Assembly (NCBI GenBank): GCA_030668755.1 | Contig: DAOVEW010000118.1 | Span: forward strand, 1 to 5,389 | Reading direction: 5' to 3' | Origin: Bacillota bacterium | GTDB lineage: Bacteria; Armatimonadota; Hebobacteria; Hebobacterales; Hebobacteraceae | DNA length: 5,389 nucleotides | In this document: one piece after another, positions 1 to 5,389 of the stretch | Numbering within the stretch: position 1 is the stretch's first letter | How the letters are laid out: each line of letters starts with the position of its first letter | Made by a program: the position numbers and the translations under genes | The notes under the pieces: generated by a model | The model's input: only the letters and a program-made list of their open reading frames with translations | What the model was told of the DNA's origin: nothing | The model's database searches: none

Positions 1-842
1 AGAGCGACAGCGTGGTCCACGGCATCTCCGGTGGCGAGCAGGCTGGCGCTGGTCACGATTCCGCGGTCGAAGGCCTCGGCAATGCCTTCGTTTACGGCCG
101 CACACAGGCCGAGATCGTCGGCGTTGGCGATGAGCCGCGCCGGCCCCAGCGCGCCCGAGCGCCGCCGCTGCCGGTAGCGCCACATCTCGGCGAAGATGCG
201 CAGCACCACCGCGCCGCTTGCGGCGGTGGATTGCCCGGCGACGCGAGCGTGGTAGGGGAGTCCGACCTCACGAATGCGAGCACCCAGCCGGCGGGCCTCT
301 AACAGCAGCTCGGCGTCAATGAACGAGCCCTCGCTGCGGAGGCGAATGCGGTCCAGCAGGCTCCGGCGCATGAGCTTGAAGGCGAAGTTCACGTCGCGTA
401 CGCGCAGCCCCCAGGTGCAACGGATGAGCCGGTTGTAGGTCCACGACATGATCTCCCTGCGCGGGCCTTCGGCCCGGCCATGTCGATACCCGATGAGCAT
501 GTCGGTGTCATCGCTGAACTGGCGCAGGGCATCGCGGGCCTGTTCCACGCTGACAGGGAAATCGGAGTCCATGTAGAGAACTAGGTCCTTCGCGGCATTG
601 GTGAGACCGGTCGTAATGGCCGCGCCAAGGCCGCGATTGCGTGTGTGGTGGAGGGCGCGCACCTGGGGGTATCGAGCGGCCAGGTCGTCAATAAACGAAG
701 CGCTCCCATCGCTGCTGCCATCGTCGACGAGAATGACCTCGTAGTCGGAGAGGATGCCCTCGGCAATGCGTTGGGTCTCCGGCAGCAGTCGAGGGAGATT
801 CGCGATCTCGTTGTAAATGGGATAGACGAACGAGAGGTTCAT
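1..842 (-). CDS. GT2 glycosyltransferase fused to YdjC/ChbG/HpnK-like deacetylase (3' end beyond window)
   Basis: Reading the minus strand from ATG at 842 gives 280 uninterrupted codons to the left edge, with no stop. Residues 1-about 220 are a GT-A family 2 glycosyltransferase of the dolichol/undecaprenyl-phosphate sugar type: it starts MNLSFVYPIYNE, has VDDGSSDGS (Asp40-Asp41) for nucleotide-sugar binding, MDSDF (Asp92/Asp94) as the metal-binding DxD, and an H-x-R-x-x-G-x-S segment near 198-205. It lacks the C-terminal membrane helices of ArnC. After a basic stretch (WRYRQRRR, 221-228), residues 237-280 read LIANADDLGLCAAVNEGI and then GIVTSASLLATG, the characteristic N-terminus of YdjC-family deacetylases, with Asp242-Asp243 at the metal-binding position. 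In known families such a deacetylase removes N-acetyl from amino sugars (ChbG, HpnK, NaxD). I infer that the enzyme puts an N-acyl amino sugar on a lipid phosphate and then deacylates it. ATG 842 is chosen because the GT2 fold begins directly there and an in-frame TGA lies a few codons upstream. The rest of the deacetylase, including its later histidines, is not visible. Confidence 0.9.
   Translation of the reverse strand, partial: MNLSFVYPIYNEIANLPRLLPETQRIAEGILSDYEVILVDDGSSDGSASFIDDLAARYPQVRALHHTRNRGLGAAITTGLTNAAKDLVLYMDSDFPVSVEQARDALRQFSDDTDMLIGYRHGRAEGPRREIMSWTYNRLIRCTWGLRVRDVNFAFKLMRRSLLDRIRLRSEGSFIDAELLLEARRLGARIREVGLPYHARVAGQSTAASGAVVLRIFAEMWRYRQRRRSGALGPARLIANADDLGLCAAVNEGIAEAFDRGIVTSASLLATGDAVDHAVA
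832..837 (+). promoter_or_regulatory. Candidate ribosome binding site for the ArnT-like gene
   Basis: GAGAGG lies six bases before GTG 844 and is a partial Shine-Dalgarno match. It decides for GTG 844 over GTG 862, which has no purine-rich sequence in front. The site lies inside codons 3-4 of the divergent glycosyltransferase gene, so it also has a coding role on the other strand. Confidence 0.4.
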
Positions 843-868
843 AGTGTCGGCCAAACAACCGGTGTCAT
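839..868 (-). other. Possible 9-codon leader ORF overlapping the GT2-deacetylase start
   Basis: On the minus strand an ATG at 868-866 opens a nine-residue ORF (MTPVVWPTL). Its TGA (841-839) overlaps the ATG of the glycosyltransferase gene as ATGA. A good AGGGAGG ribosome site lies about 12 bases upstream of this short ORF, whereas the main start at 842 has no Shine-Dalgarno sequence directly before it. The arrangement would suit reinitiation at the main gene. The ORF is very short and could be chance; the spacing is also longer than ideal. Confidence 0.25.
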
Positions 869-2538
869 GCTCTCAGCCAACCTCCCTGCGGCAGCGTGAC
901 TGGCGTTCGCTGGCGTTTCCTCTGGCCCTGGCGGCGCTGTGCGGCGTCCTCTTCTTCTGGCGGCTGGGGGTCACGCCGCTGGACGACTTCGACGAGTCGT
1001 ACTATGCGGAGGCCGCCCGGGAGATGCTGGTCCGGGGCGACCTGCTGACCCCATACTACAACGGTGAGCCGTTTCTGCTGAAGCCGATTCTCATCTACTG
1101 GCTCAACGCGGCGGCCTTTCGGCTCTTTGGAGTAACGGAATTCGCCGTGCGGGCGGTGTCCGCCTTTTTCGGAACTCTCGTTGTGCTCGTTACGTATTGC
1201 TTCGCGTCGCGCGCGCTGAGCCGCCGGGCCGGCCTGCTGGCAGGTGGGACCTTGGCGCTCTGCTACATGTGGATCGACACCGCGCGCGAGGGGATGATAG
1301 ACATGCCCCTCACCGCGGCCGCGGCGCCGGCGATGTTCCTGCTCTTCCTGGCCATGCAGGCACCGAAGGGGCGACGGAAGTGGCTCTATCTGGCGGCGTA
1401 CCCATTGTTCGGCATCGCGTTCCTGGCGAAGGGCCCCACTGCCATTGGCGTAGTTGTCCTGGGGTTGGTCGGGTATCTTGTCGGCGCGCGACGGCTGGGC
1501 GAGACGCTGCGTGAGGCGCAGCTCGCGCCGGGGATTGCGCTGGCACTGGCCGTTGCGGGTCCATGGTTCGTATACGAGGCCCTGCACCAGCCGGAGTTCC
1601 TCGAGGTGTTCTTCATGCGGGAGCACTTCGGCCACCTCCAGGGGGAGCTGGCGCGCGACGAACCGTGGTGGGGACACCTGAAGAACCTGCTCGTGTACTT
1701 CTACCCATGGATCGCGTTCCTGCCCGCCGCGGTCGCACATGCACTGCGGCAGGAGGACCGAAGGCATGTGCTGAGGTTTGCGCTCTGGTGGGCGGGCGCG
1801 GTTGTGGCGGCCTTCTCATTCGCGGGTGCGAAGCTGCCGCACTATCTCGTGCCCGGGTTCCCGCCGATGGCGGTGCTCGTCGGAGCCTGGCTGGACGCCT
1901 GGATGAACCGCGCCGCGATGAGTCGCAGTTGGGTGACAGTGGGATTCGGCCTGCTCTTAGTCGTCGGTCTCGTGCTTGTGGGCATGGCTGGAGTCGCGGC
2001 GGCGATGCCTCCTGCCATTGCGGGAAAGCTGGAGGCGAAGTTCGGATCGTGGAGGCCGGGCTCGGCGCCGGTGGTGATGCTCGGGGCGCTGGCCGCGGGC
2101 TCACTGGGCGCCGTCGCGTGTGCGGCGGCGCGAAGGCGCAGCGGCGTGGCTCCTATGCTGGCGGGCGCAATGCTCGTGGCCGGCCTGGCGCATGTTGGCT
2201 GGTTCAAGCCGCACATCGCGGAGATACAGGCGCAGCCGCGAAAGGAGCTCGCTCAGTTCGTCGGCGCGGCGATTCCCGAATCGGAGCCGCTTGGCGTCTT
2301 CTATGCGAAGCGGAATGCAACGATCTTCTATGCGCGCCGCCCGATCGTGGATCTCGGTGAATGGGACCCGCAGGTGCTCGTGTCGTTCTTGGCCGAGCCG
2401 CGACCGGCGACTGCATTGACGCACGCCAAGTTCCTGCCGCGTCTGGAGGAGGAGTTCCCGGAGCTGCATGTGTGGCAGCGGCGCGGGGAGTATGTGTTGG
2501 TGTCGAACCACGCACTGGTGGCGCTGCGGTGGGAGTGA
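844..2538 (+). CDS. ArnT/PMT-like lipid-linked sugar glycosyltransferase, integral membrane
   Basis: A 564-residue polytopic protein, close to the usual ArnT length of about 550. TM1 lies at about 24-39. The first periplasmic loop holds DDFDESYYAEAAREM (47-61), matching the acidic D-E-x-x-Y-A-E-x-x-R-E-M region of ArnT that carries the catalytic aspartate, followed by the conserved Lys80-Pro81 and YWLN. Further family marks are FLAKGP (193-198), EHFGHLQGE (260-268) with EPWW (273-276), and AKLPHYLVPGFPP (329-341), the ArnT 'KLPxY' loop. About a dozen hydrophobic helices end near 452; residues 453-564 form a soluble, presumably periplasmic, C-terminal domain as in ArnT. Such enzymes move a sugar from a polyprenyl-phosphate donor to an envelope acceptor, for example an amino sugar to lipid A. 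The acceptor here is unknown; protein O-glycosylation is the alternative. GTG 844 is preferred: GAGAGG sits six bases upstream and a stop at 823-825 bars extension. GTG 862 is a weaker alternative without a ribosome site. Confidence 0.9.
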   Translation: MSAKQPVSCSQPTSLRQRDWRSLAFPLALAALCGVLFFWRLGVTPLDDFDESYYAEAAREMLVRGDLLTPYYNGEPFLLKPILIYWLNAAAFRLFGVTEFAVRAVSAFFGTLVVLVTYCFASRALSRRAGLLAGGTLALCYMWIDTAREGMIDMPLTAAAAPAMFLLFLAMQAPKGRRKWLYLAAYPLFGIAFLAKGPTAIGVVVLGLVGYLVGARRLGETLREAQLAPGIALALAVAGPWFVYEALHQPEFLEVFFMREHFGHLQGELARDEPWWGHLKNLLVYFYPWIAFLPAAVAHALRQEDRRHVLRFALWWAGAVVAAFSFAGAKLPHYLVPGFPPMAVLVGAWLDAWMNRAAMSRSWVTVGFGLLLVVGLVLVGMAGVAAAMPPAIAGKLEAKFGSWRPGSAPVVMLGALAAGSLGAVACAAARRRSGVAPMLAGAMLVAGLAHVGWFKPHIAEIQAQPRKELAQFVGAAIPESEPLGVFYAKRNATIFYARRPIVDLGEWDPQVLVSFLAEPRPATALTHAKFLPRLEEEFPELHVWQRRGEYVLVSNHALVALRWE

Positions 2539-2614
2539 GGTGAGGGGGCGGCTGCGGGGTTCGTGCTGTGGGTTGGAGTGGCAGGAGCAAGATCGTTCTC
2601 TGTAGGAGGGACCG

Positions 2615-2624
2615 CAGGCGCCTG
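2615..2624. repeat. Perfect 10-base palindrome CAGGCGCCTG
   Basis: CAGGCGCCTG equals its own reverse complement and sits directly against the larger hairpin, sharing base 2624 with it. Together the two palindromes give an alternating CAGG/CCTG/CAGG/CCTG series, so more than one fold is possible. It may belong to a compound repeat element or be a protein-binding site. Function is unknown. Confidence 0.35.
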
Positions 2625-2646
2625 GGACAGGTTGGTAACCTGCCCC
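2624..2646. repeat. Ten-base-arm hairpin, possible bidirectional transcript end
   Basis: Left arm GGGACAGGTT (2624-2633) pairs with right arm AACCTGCCCC (2637-2646) across a three-base GGT loop. Nine of ten positions are Watson-Crick pairs, with one A/C mismatch. Its place between two converging genes suggests an RNA 3'-end structure for both transcripts. There is no U-tract after it in either direction, so it is not a canonical intrinsic terminator. It could instead be one copy of a dispersed palindromic repeat. Confidence 0.45.
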
Positions 2647-2690
2647 ACCCGGCGGCGGGCTTCGGTCGGGATGACAGGAGGGGGGTGGGG
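2643..2690. repeat. 8-base inverted repeat CCCCACCC / GGGTGGGG
   Basis: CCCCACCC (2643-2650) is the exact reverse complement of GGGTGGGG (2683-2690), with 32 bases between. The left arm overlaps the right arm of the 2624-2646 hairpin, so the two stems exclude each other. The right arm ends one base before the stop codon of the minus-strand gene. In sequence this GC-rich, chance pairing is possible. Confidence 0.25.
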
Positions 2691-2691
2691 G

Positions 2692-4242
2692 CTATTTGAG
2701 GTAGCCGAGGGCCTCCAGCTCGCGGCGGGTCTGCTCTGACATGGTTACCTCGGGGGCAGGGGGGAGGTGGCCGGGGCGCGCCTGGGGGTCGAGGAAGTGG
2801 AGGGGCGGCAGCCTCTGGGTGTGGGCGAACTCGAGGAAGGCATCGATCAGTTCGGCCGCCAGCTCGGGGCGGTCCTCTATGATGTTGCGGGTCTGGCGAG
2901 GGTCTGTGTCGAGATCGTAGAGGGCCCGCAGCTTTCCGCCCTGGTAGAGGATGAGGGCAGAGTGGAGGTCGCGGATGAGGTAGGTGGGGGGCCGTCCTTC
3001 GCACCGGGCGAAGACGTGGTGGTGGATGGCCTCTGCTTCTTGCGTGATGAGGGGTAGGAGGGAGCGGCCCTGAGCTTGGTCGCGGGGGTAGGGGACTTCG
3101 AGGAGATCGAAGATGGTGGGGAGGAGGTCGGTGGTGTGAGTGAGGGCCGAGATGCGGCCGACCGGGCGGCCGGGGTCGGGGAATCTGATGAGGAGGGGCA
3201 CGTGGACCAGCTCGTCGTAGACGCCGTGGTTGTGGAACAGGTAGCCGTGCTCGCCGAAGGCCTCGCCGTGGTCTGAGGTGACGATGAAGAGGGTGCTGTC
3301 CAGCAGGTCGGCGTCCCGGAGCATATGCTCGACCTCGCCGACGGCCCAATCGGCCCAGCGGAGGTTGGCGTCGTAGAGGTTGACCCAGTAGTCGAGGGGG
3401 ACGGTCTTCTCCTTTCGCTGCTCGGGCTCGATGTGGTCGAAGGGGAACTCGCCGCGCCAGGCGTTGGGAGCTTGCTTTCCCTGGAAGAGCCGCTTCATTT
3501 CCCCGGGCGCGTCGTATGGCTTGTGCGGTGGCATGAAGTGAATGTAGGCGAAGAAGGGGGATTCGGGCCTTTCGTCGAGCCAGTCGGAGATGAGCTCGAG
3601 AAGGAGTTCGGGCGAGCAGAGGGCGGTGAAGTCGACGGCGTCGCCACGCCATTCGTCGGTCCGCTTCTGGCGGCGGATGTGGTCTACGGTTCGGTGGGAG
3701 ACGAACTGGAAGTGGTCTCCGATGCCGGCGGCAGGGGTGGTCCAGGCGTTGGAGGTGATGAGAGCGGTGTGGAAACCCGCGGGGCCCAGGCCCTTGGCCA
3801 TGGTGAAGGTGCCGGGGGGAAGCCTGCGGCTGCCGCGCGCGAAGTGGGTGTCGAAGTGCTGAGAGGTGAAGAGGCTGGCGGTGGAGGGCTTGGTGGCGGG
3901 GTAGGGGCAGAAGTGGCGCTCGAAGAGGACGGACTCCTGGGCGAGGCGATCGAGGTTGGGGGTTGTGGGCCGGGGATATCCGTAGGCACCGAGGTGGTCG
4001 GCGCGCGCGGCGTCTATGATGCAGATGAGGAGGTTGGCTCCCTGGACGCGGCCGCGGAGCTCCTCGAGGGTCGGCGGGGAGTCCAAGAGCGCCGCCGGTG
4101 CGGGCGGGGGGATGTAGGGGCGGTCGTCTCGCTGCTCCGGACGCGCTCGGCCACAGCCCGGCAGGGCGAGTGAGAGGAGGAGCAGCGGCAATAGGAGGAG
4201 TCCGCCGCGGGAGCAAGTGTGTTGTCTGGGGAGGTGCATCAT
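2692..4242 (-). CDS. Lipoprotein sulfatase-fold (alkaline phosphatase superfamily) hydrolase/transferase with Thr at nucleophile position
   Basis: A complete 516-residue protein. Residues 14-30 form a leucine-rich signal ending in LPGC, so Cys30 is a likely lipid-modified residue; a proline-rich linker (44-57) follows, and the enzyme should face the periplasm. The PF00884-type fold is clear: IIDAARADHLGAYGYPRPTT (75-94, metal Asp77), ATKPSTASLFT (116-126), HFMPPHKPY (235-243), TSDHGEAFGEHG (322-333, Asp324/His325) and His337 before VYDELVHVPL. Classical sulfatases have C/S-x-P-S-R at the active site. Here it is T-K-P-S-T (117-121), so neither the formylglycine precursor nor the maturation arginine is present. 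Thr nucleophiles occur in related phosphoethanolamine and lipoteichoic acid transferases, so a phospho-substrate is plausible, but no substrate can be assigned. The ATG lies nine bases after the upstream paralog's stop, without a clear ribosome site, implying one operon and translational coupling. The ATG at 4239 is an equally possible start. Confidence 0.88.
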   Translation of the reverse strand: MMHLPRQHTCSRGGLLLLPLLLLSLALPGCGRARPEQRDDRPYIPPPAPAALLDSPPTLEELRGRVQGANLLICIIDAARADHLGAYGYPRPTTPNLDRLAQESVLFERHFCPYPATKPSTASLFTSQHFDTHFARGSRRLPPGTFTMAKGLGPAGFHTALITSNAWTTPAAGIGDHFQFVSHRTVDHIRRQKRTDEWRGDAVDFTALCSPELLLELISDWLDERPESPFFAYIHFMPPHKPYDAPGEMKRLFQGKQAPNAWRGEFPFDHIEPEQRKEKTVPLDYWVNLYDANLRWADWAVGEVEHMLRDADLLDSTLFIVTSDHGEAFGEHGYLFHNHGVYDELVHVPLLIRFPDPGRPVGRISALTHTTDLLPTIFDLLEVPYPRDQAQGRSLLPLITQEAEAIHHHVFARCEGRPPTYLIRDLHSALILYQGGKLRALYDLDTDPRQTRNIIEDRPELAAELIDAFLEFAHTQRLPPLHFLDPQARPGHLPPAPEVTMSEQTRRELEALGYLK

Positions 4243-4251
4243 TGGCGGGCG

Positions 4252-5389
4252 CTATCTGAGGTACCCGAGAGCCTTGAGTGAGCGACGCATTTCCTCTGTG
4301 ACCTCCACCTGCGGGACATCCGGGAACTTTGGAGCAGGGGCGTCGGAATCGCTGAAGTGGAGCGGAGGCGCTTTCTGCCGCTGTGCAAAGGCATTGAATG
4401 CCCGCTCGAGCTCGGCCGCGCGCTCCGGCTGCTCGCCGATCACGTTGTGGACCTGGCGCGGGTCGTCCTCCAGATCGTAGAGCGCGCGCAGCTCTCCACC
4501 GCGGTACAGCAGAAGCAGAGAGGAGTGGTTCCGGATGACGTAGCTGGGCGGCTGCCCGCCGCCTCGGGCGAAGATGTAATCGTTCAGCTCGTCCCTCTGA
4601 CCGGCCATCACCGGAACCAATGACCGGCCTTGGACACCATCTCCAGGATAGGTGACCTGGAGCAGATCGAAGATGGTCGGCATGAGGTCTATGCTCTGGG
4701 TGAGATCGGGGATGCGGCCGCTGGGGGCGTCGGCGCCGGGAAAGGCCACTACCAGCGGGATGTGAATGGTCTCGTCGTACACCGACAGCGTGTGGCCGCG
4801 GTAGCCGTGTTCCCCAAAGGCCTCGCCGTGGTCGGCCGTGACGATGAAGAGAGTGGTCTCGAACAGCCCGGCCTCGTCCAGCAGCCTCTCGAGCTCTCCC
4901 ACCGCCCAGTCGGCATACCGGAGGTGGCCGTCGTAGAGGTTGACCATCCGGTGCTGCTCCCGAGCAGACCAGGGCCGAGCTGCCTTGCGGCGGACCCTCT
5001 CGATATCAGCGAAGGGATACGGCGACTGCCAGGCGTCGGGCGGAGTCTCGTCGGCGAAGAAGTACTTGGTCTCGGGTGGGGCGATGTACGGGTCGTGCGG
5101 CGGCATGAAGTGGACGTATGCGAAGAACGGAGTGCGGGGTTCACTTTCGAGCCATTCGCCGATGAGTTCGAGCAGCGCCTCGGGCTTCCAGATGTTCGGG
5201 ATGTCTCTGCCGGCCTTCTTCAGGTGCGGCTCGTAGTAGGCCTCGTGGAAGTGCGTGCCGAGCTCCCACATGGGAGAGGCGTAGCCGTTCTGGCTGAAGA
5301 GGACGGTGTGGCGCCCGGCCGACCGGAGGCCCTGGGCGAGAGTGAGCGTGGACTCGGGGATGGTGCGCGCGCCGTAAGCGAGGTGTGTA
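4252..5389 (-). CDS. Sulfatase-fold hydrolase/transferase, upstream paralog (N-terminus beyond window)
   Basis: The reading frame is open from the right edge (base 5388) to TAG at 4254-4252, giving 378 residues that begin THLAYGARTIPEST and align with the neighbouring gene from about its residue 132. A methionine at 5271 is internal and is not the start, because aligned homologous sequence continues upstream. Visible family marks are YVHFMPPHDPY (His93, His98), VTADHGEAFGEHGY (Asp186/His187, codon at 4833-4831), His199 before VYDETIHIPLV, QSIDLMPTIFDLL, and the C-terminal LKALGYLR. The metal-binding second half is therefore intact. The first metal aspartate, the nucleophile segment and any signal peptide are missing from the window, so whether it is a Cys, Ser or Thr enzyme cannot be said. 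It is the first of two same-strand genes with a nine-base gap and is probably co-transcribed with its paralog. Confidence 0.88.
   Translation of the reverse strand, partial: THLAYGARTIPESTLTLAQGLRSAGRHTVLFSQNGYASPMWELGTHFHEAYYEPHLKKAGRDIPNIWKPEALLELIGEWLESEPRTPFFAYVHFMPPHDPYIAPPETKYFFADETPPDAWQSPYPFADIERVRRKAARPWSAREQHRMVNLYDGHLRYADWAVGELERLLDEAGLFETTLFIVTADHGEAFGEHGYRGHTLSVYDETIHIPLVVAFPGADAPSGRIPDLTQSIDLMPTIFDLLQVTYPGDGVQGRSLVPVMAGQRDELNDYIFARGGGQPPSYVIRNHSSLLLLYRGGELRALYDLEDDPRQVHNVIGEQPERAAELERAFNAFAQRQKAPPLHFSDSDAPAPKFPDVPQVEVTEEMRRSLKALGYLR

Larger units (their letters stand above)
2539..2691. other. Convergent intergenic region, no gene
   Basis: These 153 bases separate the 3' ends of the ArnT-like gene and the lipoprotein sulfatase-fold gene. 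I see no coding sequence with recognisable content. The region is G-rich on the plus strand, with runs such as GGGGG near 2543-2547 and GGGGGGTGGGGG at about 2680-2691. It also holds two adjacent palindromes and a distal inverted repeat, listed separately. No T-run follows any stem on either strand. Confidence 0.7.

Noticed and set aside
811..826. TTGTAAATGGGATAGA upstream of the ArnT-like gene as a promoter -10 region.
   Set aside because: No reasonable -35 hexamer lies at the right spacing, and the bases are codons of the conserved GT2 start (VYPIYNEI).
1..842. The left gene as a hopanoid HpnI-HpnK equivalent.
   Set aside because: HpnK homology would fit the deacetylase, but the GT domain is DPM1/ArnC-like, not the ceramide-glucosyltransferase-like HpnI, and the ArnT-like neighbour favours the lipid-carrier route. 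It stays possible but second choice.
865..1767. A 300-codon minus-strand frame opposite the ArnT-like gene that could have extended the left-hand gene upstream.
   Set aside because: It is Arg/Gln/Glu-rich without recognisable motifs, and the plus strand there carries conserved ArnT motifs and transmembrane helices. The GT2 start at 842 also has an in-frame stop just upstream.
1563..2360. A 265-codon plus-strand frame inside the ArnT-like gene.
   Set aside because: Arg/Gly/Ala-rich shadow frame with no domain; the membrane protein frame is continuous through it.
2624..2646. Classical intrinsic terminator between the convergent genes.
   Set aside because: The stem is good but neither side has a T-run, so I report it only as a hairpin of uncertain role.
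3325..4173. A 282-codon plus-strand frame opposite the sulfatase-fold gene.
   Set aside because: Gly/Val/Glu-rich composition is typical of the antisense of a high-GC gene, and the opposite strand has clear family motifs.
2204..4216. A 670-codon open frame on the minus strand, longer than the real gene it overlaps.
   Set aside because: The product is a low-complexity Pro/Arg/His-rich string with no domain, running through the sulfatase-fold gene in another frame and on into the antisense of the ArnT-like gene. It is a GC-bias artefact.
1..5389. CRISPR arrays, tRNA or rRNA genes, insertion sequences, phage or defence genes.
   Set aside because: No regularly spaced repeats, cloverleaf-like genes, transposase motifs or terminal inverted repeats were seen. 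Nearly all the sequence is explained by four protein genes.

Overview
The window is GC-rich and densely coding, and it suggests an uncultured-type bacterium with a two-membrane envelope. Evidence for the outer membrane is an ArnT-like polytopic glycosyltransferase, a polyprenyl-phosphate-type family 2 glycosyltransferase and a lipoprotein-anchored sulfatase-fold enzyme. The genes alone do not fix the phylum. Multiple lipoprotein 'sulfatases' ending in a (K/E)ALGYL-type tail would fit Planctomycetota, Acidobacteriota, Myxococcota or related lineages, but this is only an impression.

Layout. Bases 1-842 (minus strand) hold the 5' part of a gene whose protein fuses a DPM1/ArnC-like family 2 glycosyltransferase to the start of a YdjC/ChbG/HpnK-type sugar deacetylase; it runs off the left edge. 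One base away, on the plus strand, 844-2538 encodes a complete ArnT/PMT-type membrane glycosyltransferase. A 153-base convergent gap (2539-2691) contains two adjacent palindromes and G-rich tracts. Then two tandem paralogous alkaline-phosphatase/sulfatase-superfamily genes follow on the minus strand. The downstream copy (4242-2692) is complete and lipoprotein-like. The upstream copy (from the right edge to 4252) lacks its N-terminus here.

How they may work together. The left pair contains in two polypeptides the three activities known from the Francisella FlmF2/NaxD/FlmK and enteric ArnC/ArnD/ArnT systems: loading a sugar on a lipid-phosphate carrier, unmasking its amine by deacylation, and transferring it on the periplasmic side to an envelope acceptor such as lipid A. 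This is inference from domain content and adjacency. The two sulfatase-fold enzymes form a separate two-gene operon converging on this module. The complete one has threonine, not cysteine or serine, where sulfatases carry the formylglycine precursor, so it is more likely to act on phosphoesters, or to be a phospho-group transferase, than to be a classical sulfatase. A link between the two halves is only suggested by proximity.
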